Source: an uncultured Paracoccus sp. (GTDB taxonomy: Bacteria > Pseudomonadota > Alphaproteobacteria > Rhodobacterales > Rhodobacteraceae). Taken from it: a stretch of 52,801 nt of DNA. The stretch's first letter is position 1; each line of letters opens with the position of its first letter. Location: assembly GCA_934533075.1 (NCBI GenBank), contig CAKTBJ010000020.1:1-52801 (forward strand). The letters are read 5' to 3'. A model generated the notes under the pieces. It saw only the letters and a list, made by a program, of their open reading frames with translations. It had not been told where the DNA came from and ran no database searches. Positions 9,682-17,449 of this stretch are shown here, piece by piece. The translations under genes and the position numbers were made by a program.

Positions 9682-9757
9682 GGCGGCGGAAACGTGCTGG
9701 CCGGCGGCAGGATGGGACGGAAGGCCGAACCGAGGCGGCGGCGGGGTGTTGAGCCGG

Positions 9758-9777
9758 GGGCCGGGATTCTCCGGCCC
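9758..9777 (+). terminator. Hairpin after acyl-CoA dehydrogenase gene
   Basis: GGGCCGG-GATTCT-CCGGCCC forms a perfect 7-bp GC stem 77 bp after the stop. No T-run follows, so an intrinsic terminator is only tentative. It sits between the dehydrogenase and the secreted-protein gene. Confidence 0.4.
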
Positions 9778-9803
9778 GCACCGATGATCGAAAGGATAAC
9801 CCT

Positions 9804-10337
9804 GTGACCTTCCCGATGAAACTCAAGGCCGCTGCCCTGTCGCTGGCCGTGCTGACCACGCCGGCCCTGGCCGAGACGCAGGCCGACCGCGACACCATCG
9901 CCGCCGGCATGGACGGGCTGATCGCCGCCATCTCGGCCGGCGAATTCGCCAGCACCTTCGACACCGTGCCGCCGAAGCTGCTGGAGGCGATGGCCACGCA
10001 GGCGGGCATGTCCACCGACCAGCTGCGCGAGGCCGGCACGGCGGCGGCCACGGCGATGATGGGCATGGTGAAGATCGAATCCTATGAATACGATCTGGAC
10101 GGCGCCGAGTTCGGCAAGACCGATGCCCGCGAATATGCGCTGATCCCGACCAGTTCCGTGATGGAGAGCATGGGGCAGAAGCTGAAGACCACCGGCGACA
10201 CGCTGGCCATGCAGGACGAAGGCGAGTGGTATCTGCTGCGCGTCGAGGAACCGGCGCAGATCGAACTGCTGCGCTCGGTCTATCCCGACATGGCGGATGT
10301 CGAGATCACGCCCGGCCAGATCACCCCGGCCGAATGA
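9804..10337 (+). CDS. Exported protein of unknown function
   Basis: A 177-residue protein with a Sec signal peptide ([19 protein letters not shown], cleavage after ALA), so it is probably periplasmic. The mature part is acidic and alpha-helical at first ([19 protein letters not shown]), then shows short strands ending in [14 protein letters not shown] do not recognise a family. The start is a GTG with AAGGAT about 8 bases upstream; an in-frame ATG at 9816 would also keep the signal peptide. It stands alone within a beta-oxidation locus with no obvious functional tie. Confidence 0.75.
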   Translation: MTFPMKLKAAALSLAVLTTPALAETQADRDTIAAGMDGLIAAISAGEFASTFDTVPPKLLEAMATQAGMSTDQLREAGTAAATAMMGMVKIESYEYDLDGAEFGKTDAREYALIPTSSVMESMGQKLKTTGDTLAMQDEGEWYLLRVEEPAQIELLRSVYPDMADVEITPGQITPAE

Positions 10338-10388
10338 CGCCACCCGCCGGGGCGGGCGCCAGCCTGCCCCGGACCCCCTCGCCTGCCC

Positions 10389-10408
10389 GGACAGGGCCAA
10401 CCCTGTCC
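10389..10408 (+). promoter_or_regulatory. Perfect inverted repeat upstream of thiolase operon
   Basis: GGACAGGG-CCAA-CCCTGTCC, an 8-bp perfect stem, lies between the secreted-protein gene and the thiolase start. It could end the upstream transcript or be an operator for the thiolase operon. There is no T-run, which argues against a plain terminator. Confidence 0.4.
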
Positions 10409-10456
10409 CGACATGCGACACACGCCCAACCCGCGACGGAAGATCGAGGAAGCACC

Positions 10457-11668
10457 ATGACCGACGCCTTCATCTATGACGCCGCCCGCACGCCACGCGG
10501 CAAGGGCCGCCCCGACGGCGGCCTGCACGAGGTCACTTCGGTGGCGCTGTCGGCGCGGCTGCTGGACGCGGTGGCCGAGCGCAACGGCCTGACCGGCCAT
10601 GCCGTCGAGGACGTGATCTGGGGCAACGTCACCCAGGTCGGCGAACAGGGCGGCTGCCTCGCGCGGTCGGTGGTGCTGGCCTCGGGGCTGGACCAGTCGA
10701 TTCCGGGGCTGGCGGTCAACCGCTTCTGCGCCTCGGGGCTGGAGGCGGTGAACCTCGCCGCCAACCAGGTGCGCGGCGGCGCGGGCGACGCCTATATCGC
10801 CGGCGGGGTCGAGATGATGAGCCGCGTTCCGATGGGCAGCGACGGCGCCGCCATCGCCGTGGACCCCAGCCTTACCTTCGGCACCTTCTTCGTACCGCAG
10901 GGCATCAGCGCCGACCTGATCGCCACCGAATACGGCTTCACGCGCGAGCAGGCCGATGCGCTGGCCGTGGAATCCCAGCGCCGCGCCGCGCAGGCATGGG
11001 AGGAAGGCCGCTTCGCGAAATCCATCGTCCCGGTGCGCGACCAGAACGGCCTTCTGCTGCTGGACCGCGACGAGCATATGCGCCCCGCCACCACGCTGGA
11101 GGACCTGGGCCTGCTGAAGGCCAGCTTCCGCGAGATGGGCGAGGTCATGCCCGGCTTCGACAAGGTGGCGCTGCTGAAATATCCTCACCTCGAGGCGATC
11201 AACCACATCCACCATGCCGGCAACAGTTCGGGCATCGTGGACGGGGCGGCGGCGGTGCTGGTCGGCAATGCCGAATTCGGCAAGGCGCATGGCCTGACGC
11301 CCCGCGCCCGCATCCGCGCCACCGCCAAGATCGGCACCGATCCGACGATCATGCTGACCGGCCCGGTTCCCGTCACCGAAAAGATCCTGCGCGATTCCGG
11401 CCTGTCCATCGGCGACATCGACCTGTTCGAGGTGAACGAGGCCTTCGCCTCGGTGGTGCTGCGCTTCATGCAGGCCTTCGAGGTCCCGCCCGAGGTGGTG
11501 AACGTCAATGGCGGCGCCATCGCGATGGGCCACCCGCTGGGCGCCACCGGCGCCATGCTGATCGGCACCCTGCTGGACGAGCTGGAGCGGCAGGACAGGA
11601 CCATCGGCCTCGCCACCCTCTGCGTCGCCTCCGGCATGGGCGCGGCCACGATCATCGAGAGGGTATGA
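10457..11668 (+). CDS. fadA: Acetyl-CoA C-acyltransferase (3-ketoacyl-CoA thiolase)
   Basis: A 403-residue thiolase that cleaves 3-ketoacyl-CoA to acetyl-CoA and a shortened acyl-CoA, the last step of beta-oxidation. The nucleophilic Cys is in [11 protein letters not shown] (Cys91). The His region is [15 protein letters not shown] and the second Cys is in [13 protein letters not shown]. The ATG at 10457 follows GAGGAAGCACC. Its stop overlaps the following cupin start, and that gene overlaps FadJ, so the three form one tightly coupled operon. Symbol assigned by role; FadI-type naming is equally possible. Confidence 0.93.
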   Translation: MTDAFIYDAARTPRGKGRPDGGLHEVTSVALSARLLDAVAERNGLTGHAVEDVIWGNVTQVGEQGGCLARSVVLASGLDQSIPGLAVNRFCASGLEAVNLAANQVRGGAGDAYIAGGVEMMSRVPMGSDGAAIAVDPSLTFGTFFVPQGISADLIATEYGFTREQADALAVESQRRAAQAWEEGRFAKSIVPVRDQNGLLLLDRDEHMRPATTLEDLGLLKASFREMGEVMPGFDKVALLKYPHLEAINHIHHAGNSSGIVDGAAAVLVGNAEFGKAHGLTPRARIRATAKIGTDPTIMLTGPVPVTEKILRDSGLSIGDIDLFEVNEAFASVVLRFMQAFEVPPEVVNVNGGAIAMGHPLGATGAMLIGTLLDELERQDRTIGLATLCVASGMGAATIIERV

Positions 11669-12138
11669 TGACCATCCTGCGCAAGGGCAGCGTGGCCGAG
11701 ACGCATGCCGTCTCCACCTATCCGGCCCCCTACAATCTGGGGCGCGGGAACCTTTCCTATCGCCACCTGACCGAGGCGGGCGGGCTGACCCAGTTCGGCA
11801 TCGCCCTGGAAACCCTGCATCCCGGCGGGCAGAGCAGCCAACCGCATTGGGAGGAGCACGAGGACGAGTTCCTCTATATGCTTTCCGGCGAGATCACCGT
11901 GATCGAGGACGGCCGGCCCACGATCGTCGGTCCCGGCGACGCCTGTTGCTGGAAGGCGGGCGATCCCGTCGCCCATACGCTGAAGAACCATACCGACCGC
12001 CCGGCGACCTATCTGATCGCGGGCAGCCGCATCCCCGAGAACGTCACCCATTATCCCGGCCTCGACCTGCTGGCGGTGCCCGAGGGATATGCGCATCTGG
12101 ACGGCACCCCCTACCCGAAACAGGGAGAGACAGCATGA
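11665..12138 (+). CDS. Cupin protein embedded in fad operon
   Basis: A 157-residue single-domain cupin. Metal-site motif 1 is [20 protein letters not shown] and motif 2 is [22 protein letters not shown]-terminal tail [19 protein letters not shown] follows. The gene is joined by ATGA overlaps both to the thiolase gene upstream and to fadJ downstream, so its product is expected in fixed proportion to these enzymes. The function is unknown. The plan resembles the cupin at 982-1467. The start could equally be the second ATG at 11668. Confidence 0.82.
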   Translation: MMTILRKGSVAETHAVSTYPAPYNLGRGNLSYRHLTEAGGLTQFGIALETLHPGGQSSQPHWEEHEDEFLYMLSGEITVIEDGRPTIVGPGDACCWKAGDPVAHTLKNHTDRPATYLIAGSRIPENVTHYPGLDLLAVPEGYAHLDGTPYPKQGETA

Positions 12139-14315
12139 CCGATTTCACCATGCAGACGGACGCCGACGGCGTCGCCATCATCACCTGGGACGTGCCGGGC
12201 AAGTCGATGAACGTGCTGTCGCTGGACGGGGCCGCGACCCTGAGCGACCTGATCGAGGATGCGCTGGCCGACAAGGCGGTCAAGGGCATCGTCATCACCT
12301 CGGGCAAGGCGGATTTCGCCGGCGGCATGGACCTGAACGTCATCGCCGCGATGAAGCAGGACGGCGCCGAGGCCGTGTTCGACGGCATCATGTCCCTGCA
12401 CGGGCTGCTGCGGCGGATCGAGACGGCCGGGATGGACCCCAAGACGAAAGCCGGCGGCAAGCCCATCGCGGCCGCCCTGCCCGGCACCGCGCTGGGCATC
12501 GGGCTGGAGCTGCCTCTGGCCACGCATCGCATCTTCGCGGCCGACAATCCCAAGGCGAAGATCGGCCTGCCGGAGATCATGGTCGGCATCTTTCCCGGCG
12601 GCGGCGGCACCACGCGGCTGGTGCGCAAGCTGGGGGTGCTGGCGGCGGCGCCCCTGCTGCTGGAAGGCAAGCTGAACGACCCGAAAAAGGCCCGCGCCGC
12701 GGGGGTGATCGACGAGGTGGTGGACGATCCCGTCGCCGCCGCCCGCGCCTGGGTGCTGGCGGCCAAGGATGCCGATCTGGTCAAGCCCTGGGACGCCAGG
12801 AGCTACAGGTTCCCCGGCGGCGCGCCCTATAACCCGGCGGGGTTCATGACCTTCGTCGGGGCCTCGGCGATGGTGCATGGCCGCACGATGGGCGCGCTGC
12901 CGGCGCCGCGGGCGCTGCTGTCGGCGGTCTATGAGGGCGCCCTCGTCGATTTCGACACCGCCCTGCGCATCGAAGCCCGGTGGTTCACGCAGGTGCTGAT
13001 GAACCCCTCGTCCTCCGCGATGATCCGCAGCCTGTTCATCAACAAGGAGGCGCTGGAGAAAGGCGCCAACCGCCCCGCCGTGCCCGATGCGAAAGTGCGC
13101 AAGCTGGGCGTGCTGGGTGCGGGCATGATGGGCGCCGGCATCAGTCATGTCGCGGCACTGGCCGGGATCGAGGTGGTGCTGATCGACGCCTCGCAGGAGG
13201 CGGCCGAGCGCGGCAAGGCCCATTCCGGCGAGTTGCTGGAAAAGGCCGTATCCCGCCGCCGCATGACCGAGGACAAGCGCGCCGGGATTCTGGCCCGCAT
13301 CACGCCGACCACGGATTACGGGCGGCTTTCCGGCTGCGACCTGGTGGTCGAGGCGGTGTTCGAGGATGTCGCCGTCAAGGCCGAGGTCACGCAAAAGGCC
13401 GTGGCCGCGATGCCGGAGGACGCGATCTTCGCCACCAACACATCGACCCTGCCGATCTCGACGCTGGCCGGGGCCAGCCCGCGCCCGGCGCAGTTCATCG
13501 GCATCCATTTCTTTTCCCCGGTGGACAAGATGCTGCTGGTCGAGATCATCAAGGGCAGCGGGACCGGCCCGGAGGCGGTCGCCAAGGCGCTGGATTTCGT
13601 GCGCCAGATCCGCAAGACGCCGATCGTGGTCAACGACGCCCGCTTCTTCTACGCCAACCGCCTGATCATCCCCTATATCAACGAGGGGCTGCGGATGCTG
13701 GCCGAGGGGGTCGAGCCGGCGCTGATCGAGAATGCCGCCAAGATGCTGGGCTTTCCGCTGGGACCGCTGCAACTGGTCGACGAGACTTCTCTGGACCTGG
13801 GCGTTCGCATCGCCAGGGCCACGCGCGCGGCAATGGGCGATGCCTATCCCGACGGCACCGTGGACGAGGTGCTGTTCTGGATGGTGGACAAGGGCCGCTC
13901 GGGCCGCAAGGCCAAGGCGGGCTTCTACGACTATGACGCCGACGGCAAGCGGCTGGGCCTGTGGGGCGGGCTGGAAGACCGCTTCCCGCCGGCGCCCGAG
14001 CAGCCCTCGCTGACCGAGGTGCAGCAGCGGCTGATCCTCGTGCAGGCGCTGGAGGGGGTGCGGGCGCTGGAACAGGGCGTGCTGGAGGACATCCGCGAGG
14101 GCGACGTGGGCGCCATCCTCGGCTGGGGCTTTGCGCCCTGGTCGGGCGGACCGTTCAGCTGGCTGGACCTGATGGGCGCGGATCGCGCGGCGGCGCTGGC
14201 GGACGATTTCGCCGCGCGCTTCGGGGCGCGGTTCGAGGCGCCGGCCCTGCTGCGCGATCTGGCCGCGAAGGGCGAAGGGTTCTATGGCCGCTTCGCCGCC
14301 GCCAGGGCGGCCTAG
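12135..14315 (+). CDS. fadJ: Bifunctional enoyl-CoA hydratase / 3-hydroxyacyl-CoA dehydrogenase (FadJ/FadB type)
   Basis: A 726-residue two-domain beta-oxidation enzyme. The N-terminal crotonase domain (about residues 1-300) has KADFAGGMDLNVIAA and GTALGIGLELPLATH with the LPEIMVGIFPGGGGTTRL loop, including the two acidic residues expected for hydratase activity. The dehydrogenase domain starts near residue 325 with the NAD motif GAGMMGAGIS and continues through FATNTSTLPISTLA and GIHFFSPVDKMLLVE. The C-terminal HAD domain ends with GWGFAPWSGGPFSWLD. It overlaps the cupin stop by ATGA. Its stop lies only 33 bp before the first CRISPR repeat. Confidence 0.95.
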   Translation: MTDFTMQTDADGVAIITWDVPGKSMNVLSLDGAATLSDLIEDALADKAVKGIVITSGKADFAGGMDLNVIAAMKQDGAEAVFDGIMSLHGLLRRIETAGMDPKTKAGGKPIAAALPGTALGIGLELPLATHRIFAADNPKAKIGLPEIMVGIFPGGGGTTRLVRKLGVLAAAPLLLEGKLNDPKKARAAGVIDEVVDDPVAAARAWVLAAKDADLVKPWDARSYRFPGGAPYNPAGFMTFVGASAMVHGRTMGALPAPRALLSAVYEGALVDFDTALRIEARWFTQVLMNPSSSAMIRSLFINKEALEKGANRPAVPDAKVRKLGVLGAGMMGAGISHVAALAGIEVVLIDASQEAAERGKAHSGELLEKAVSRRRMTEDKRAGILARITPTTDYGRLSGCDLVVEAVFEDVAVKAEVTQKAVAAMPEDAIFATNTSTLPISTLAGASPRPAQFIGIHFFSPVDKMLLVEIIKGSGTGPEAVAKALDFVRQIRKTPIVVNDARFFYANRLIIPYINEGLRMLAEGVEPALIENAAKMLGFPLGPLQLVDETSLDLGVRIARATRAAMGDAYPDGTVDEVLFWMVDKGRSGRKAKAGFYDYDADGKRLGLWGGLEDRFPPAPEQPSLTEVQQRLILVQALEGVRALEQGVLEDIREGDVGAILGWGFAPWSGGPFSWLDLMGADRAAALADDFAARFGARFEAPALLRDLAAKGEGFYGRFAAARAA

Positions 14316-14318
14316 ACA

Positions 14319-14350
14319 GGGGGACAGGACGGGGGGACAGGACGGGGGAC
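14319..14350 (+). repeat. Short G-rich tandem repeat
   Basis: The unit GGGGGACAGGAC occurs at 14319 and 14332 and again as a truncated GGGGGAC at 14344. It fills the gap between the fadJ stop and the first CRISPR repeat, where an AT-rich leader would be expected for a type I-C array in this orientation. Confidence 0.7.
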
Positions 14351-15044
14351 GCTTCCAAGCGGAAGCGCGGGGCGTCACCACGACATCCAGCGCCGGCATG
14401 ACCGGCGGCGACGCTCCCAATGCGGGGGTGTGGAGGGAAACGTCCGTCCAGCCTGACCGAAGCCAGCCCCTGTCGGTCGCCCCCAACGCGGAAGCGCGGA
14501 TCGAAGCATGCACGCGACCAGCTACGCGATGGCGGCTGGCGGCGTTGCTCCCAACGCGGGAGTATGGATCGAAGCGGGATGTTGGCGCCGCCGGTCGTGT
14601 CGATCCGGAGGTCGCTCCTTGCGCGGGAACGCGGATAGAAACCAAGCCAGCCACCGGCGAGGACCGCGGCCTGCTTTTCGCCGCTCCCAACCCCGGAATG
14701 CGGAGCGAAACTTCCAGAAGCTTCTGGCCAAGCCGTCGATCACCAGTCGCCCCAACACCGAAGCGCGGATCGAAACCATCCGCGAGACTGGCGCGGTGAT
14801 CAGGCCCTGCGTCGCCCCCTGCGCGGGAGCGCGGATAGAAACAAGTCCTGGGCCGAGGGCCGGTCGCGTCAGGGCAAGTCGCTCCCTGCGCGGGAGCGCG
14901 GATAGAAACGGGCGTCTGCGCGGCGGCGTTGACGTGGGGCGGAGTCGCTCCCTGCACGGGAGCGCGGATAGAAACTGTGCATCCGGTAACCCTCGACCTC
15001 GACCTTGAGGGAGTCGCTCCCTGCGCGGGAGCATAGATCGAAAC
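14348..15044 (+). CRISPR. Orphan CRISPR array, type I-C-like repeat, 11 repeats, decaying
   Basis: Eleven repeats of 31-32 bp with ten spacers of about 30-37 bp start at 14348, 14410, 14476, 14544, 14611, 14680, 14746, 14811, 14878, 14944 and 15013. The consensus reads GTCGCTCCC, loop TGCGC, GGGAGC, then GCGGATAGAAAC. It forms a GCTCCC/GGGAGC stem and ends in GAAAC, as in type I-C. The copy at 14878 is perfect; those at 14811 and 14944 differ by one base. The repeats from 14348 to 14776 are mostly strongly diverged (loops AACGC or similar, tails ATCGAAGC), except the one at 14611. No cas gene is in the window and neither flank has an AT-rich leader. A possible further partial repeat starts at 15078. 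Confidence 0.92.
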
Positions 15045-15121
15045 GCCTTGCCCATCGTCTTGATGTCGGCCTCGGTGGCCGCCCCCTGCGGCATGGCCGG
15101 ACGCCTGCGCCCGTCCAGAGA

Positions 15122-15754
15122 TCAGTTGCGCGGCGGGCGGGGCTTGTAGACCGGCAGCCGCCAGTCCCACAGCAGCGCCCCGGCGCGCAGGGCGAAGGTC
15201 AGCGCGGCGCAGGACCACAGCGCCACCATCTCCGGCAGGCCGGCCCAGACCGCCAGCACCGCCGCCAGCGAGCCGCCGAAGCCCGCCGTCAGGTAAAGCT
15301 GGCGGCCTTTCAGCACCAGCGGCACCTCGTTGGCCACCACATCGCGCATCAGCCCGCCCATCGTCCCGGTCAGCATCCCGGCGATCATCACCACGACCGG
15401 GCCGAAGCCCCCGGCCAGCGCCACGCCGACCCCCGCCGGCACCGCGATGGACAGCGCCACCGCGTCCAGCCACAAAAGCACCTTGTAGCGGCTTTCCAGC
15501 AGATGCGCGGTCCAGAACACCACGAAGGCCGCGCCGGAGGTCAGCAGGATGACATTCGGCCGCATCACCCAGAACACCGCGCCCCGGTCCAGCACCAGGT
15601 CGCGGATGGTGCCGCCGCCCACCGCCGTCAGCGTGGCCAGGAACACGAACCCCACCAGGTCCAGTTGCGCCCGGCTGGCGACCAGCGCCCCCGACAGCGC
15701 GAAGACCAGCGCCGACAGATAGTCCAGTGCCCAGACCTGACCCGGAACCAGCAT
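15122..15754 (-). CDS. UPF0126/TRIC-like membrane protein (YicG family)
   Basis: A 210-residue protein with about seven transmembrane segments in two similar halves. Hallmarks are the glycine-rich FLATLTAVGGGTIRDLVLDR and, in the second half, MLTGTMGGLMRDVVANEVPL. The family includes trimeric intracellular cation channels, and some members have been linked to glycine transport; substrate not inferable here. The ATG at 15754 follows the rnhA stop by one base (TAG-G-ATG), so it is translated from the rnhA transcript. It is convergent with the CRISPR array. Confidence 0.85.
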   Translation of the reverse strand: MLVPGQVWALDYLSALVFALSGALVASRAQLDLVGFVFLATLTAVGGGTIRDLVLDRGAVFWVMRPNVILLTSGAAFVVFWTAHLLESRYKVLLWLDAVALSIAVPAGVGVALAGGFGPVVVMIAGMLTGTMGGLMRDVVANEVPLVLKGRQLYLTAGFGGSLAAVLAVWAGLPEMVALWSCAALTFALRAGALLWDWRLPVYKPRPPRN

Positions 15755-15755
15755 C

Positions 15756-16211
15756 CTACGCCCCCTTGAACGGTGCCATGCCGGCGCGGGCCAGCTCGTC
15801 CGCGCGCTCGTTCTCGGGATGGCCGGCATGGCCCTTGATCCAGCGCCATGTCACCGCGTGCCGCGCGGCCGCCGCGTCCAGCCGCTGCCACAGGTCGACA
15901 TTCTTCACCGGCTTGCGGTCGGCGGTGCGCCAGCCGTTGCGCTTCCAGCCGTGAATCCACGCGGTCACGCCGTTCTTCACATAGGCGCTGTCGGTGGTGA
16001 TGGTGATGGCGGTCCCGCGGCTGAGAGCTTCCAGCGCGGCGATGGCGGCCATCAGCTCCATGCGGTTGTTGGTGGTGTCGGCCTCGCCGCCCTGCAACTC
16101 GCGGCTCTTGACCACGCGGGGGCCATCCATCGCGCGCAGCAGCACGCCCCAGCCGCCGGGGCCGGGGTTGCCGCTGCATGCGCCGTCAGTCCATGCGAAA
16201 AGCTGGGTCAT
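15756..16211 (-). CDS. rnhA: Ribonuclease HI
   Basis: A 151-residue RNase HI that cuts RNA in RNA-DNA hybrids. The catalytic acidic residues are visible: Asp in [18 protein letters not shown], Glu in [13 protein letters not shown], Asp in [12 protein letters not shown] and Asp in [11 protein letters not shown]. The basic patch [20 protein letters not shown] is intact. The length is typical. Its stop is adjacent to the start of the UPF0126 gene, and the PhnM-like gene lies 60 bp upstream on the same strand. Confidence 0.95.
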   Translation of the reverse strand: MTQLFAWTDGACSGNPGPGGWGVLLRAMDGPRVVKSRELQGGEADTTNNRMELMAAIAALEALSRGTAITITTDSAYVKNGVTAWIHGWKRNGWRTADRKPVKNVDLWQRLDAAAARHAVTWRWIKGHAGHPENERADELARAGMAPFKGA

Positions 16212-16271
16212 GGCTGTGTCCTGATGCCTCTGCCGAGGGCGCCAGATAGCCCAGACCGGCGCGGGCGGCAA

Positions 16272-17429
16272 TCAGGCGACACGTTTGCCGCCCACCCAGG
16301 TCTCGCGCAGGATCGCCAGCCCGCCCTGCCGCACCAGCCGGATCAGGTCGGCGCGCAGCCCCGGCGCCAGCCGCCCGCGATCCGCCAGCCCCGCGGCCCG
16401 CGCCGGGCTGGCGGTCACGCAGGCCAGCGCGCGCGGCAGGTCGCCCCACAGCGCCGCCAGCCGCATCGCCCCCGACAGCAGCGAGGCCGGGACGTAATCG
16501 CTGGACAGGATGTCCAGCAGCCCGGCCTCGGCCAGTTCACCCGCCGCGACATTGCCGGAATGCGAGCCGCCCCGGATCAGGTTCGGCGCCCCCGCCATCG
16601 TGGCGATGCCATGCGCCCGGCAGGCCCGCGCGGCCTCGAAGGTGGTCGGAAACTCGGCGATGCGCGCGCCGTGGGCGGCCGAGGCGGCGACCTCGGCTTC
16701 GGTGGTGTCGTCATGGCTGGCCAGAACCGCGCCCAGCCGGGCGGCGGCGGCGAGGATCGCGGCCTCGTGCCCCTCGCCGTGGCGCGCGCGCACATCCATC
16801 ATCATGGCGATATGGGCCGCCAGCGCGGCCTCGTCCACGCCCTTGCCGGTGGTGAACCAGCGCGCATATTGGCGCGGGTCGCGGAATTGCCGCTGGCCGG
16901 GCGTGTGGTCCATGATGCTGACCAGCCGCACCCGGTCGCGCGGGGTGAAACCCGCCAGTTCCTCGGCCAGCGTCTCCGAGCAGATCTCGGCCCGCAGATG
17001 CAGCAGGTGGTTGATGCGCAATGCCCCGGCATCGGCCAGCGCATTGATCTCGCTGGCGACCTTGCGCGCATAGGCGCGGTAATGCGCCTGCCGGGTGATC
17101 GACCCCACCCGCAGCGCGTCGAAGACCGTGGTGATGCCGCAGCCGGCCAGCACGGCATCATGGGCGATGATGGCCTGATCGTGCGGCCATTCCACGCCGG
17201 GGCGCGGCAGCAGGTGATGCTCCAGGCTGTCGGTATGCAGCTCGACCAGGCCCGGCGCCAGCAGGTCGCCGCCCCAGTCCAGCGCCCCGTCCAGGGCCGC
17301 GCCCGGCGCCGGCCCCTCGAACACCTCGGCGATCAGCCCGTTCTCGACCGCCAGCCCGCCCGGCACCACCCGGTCGGGCAGCACCAGCACGGCATTGCCG
17401 ATCACCAGCCGGGCGCCGGTTTCGGCCAT
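16272..17429 (-). CDS. phnM: PhnM-like alpha-D-ribose 1-methylphosphonate 5-triphosphate diphosphatase
   Basis: A 385-residue amidohydrolase-fold enzyme. In the C-P lyase pathway PhnM removes pyrophosphate from ribose methylphosphonate triphosphate. The diagnostic segment ELHTDSLEHHLLPRPGVEWP is intact, and LVSIMDHTPGQRQF, LASHDDTTEAEV and SSDYVPASLL follow. No other phn gene is in the window, so this is an isolated copy. The stop of the upstream ThDP enzyme overlaps an alternative GTG start at 17453 as GTGA. I chose the ATG at 17429 because the family begins close to the first strand; the choice is uncertain. Confidence 0.85.
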   Translation of the reverse strand: MAETGARLVIGNAVLVLPDRVVPGGLAVENGLIAEVFEGPAPGAALDGALDWGGDLLAPGLVELHTDSLEHHLLPRPGVEWPHDQAIIAHDAVLAGCGITTVFDALRVGSITRQAHYRAYARKVASEINALADAGALRINHLLHLRAEICSETLAEELAGFTPRDRVRLVSIMDHTPGQRQFRDPRQYARWFTTGKGVDEAALAAHIAMMMDVRARHGEGHEAAILAAAARLGAVLASHDDTTEAEVAASAAHGARIAEFPTTFEAARACRAHGIATMAGAPNLIRGGSHSGNVAAGELAEAGLLDILSSDYVPASLLSGAMRLAALWGDLPRALACVTASPARAAGLADRGRLAPGLRADLIRLVRQGGLAILRETWVGGKRVA

Positions 17430-17449
17430 CGGGTCCGGCTGCCCCCGGC

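Noticed and set aside
14284..15110. Long open frames across the CRISPR array on both strands
   Set aside because: They follow the repeats (the same peptide words recur at each repeat) and match no protein family; they are by-products of GC-rich repeats.
12111..15473. Minus-strand open frame of 1120 codons over fadJ and the array
   Set aside because: Antisense of fadJ continuing through the CRISPR array; composition is typical of a shadow frame and it crosses clear genes.
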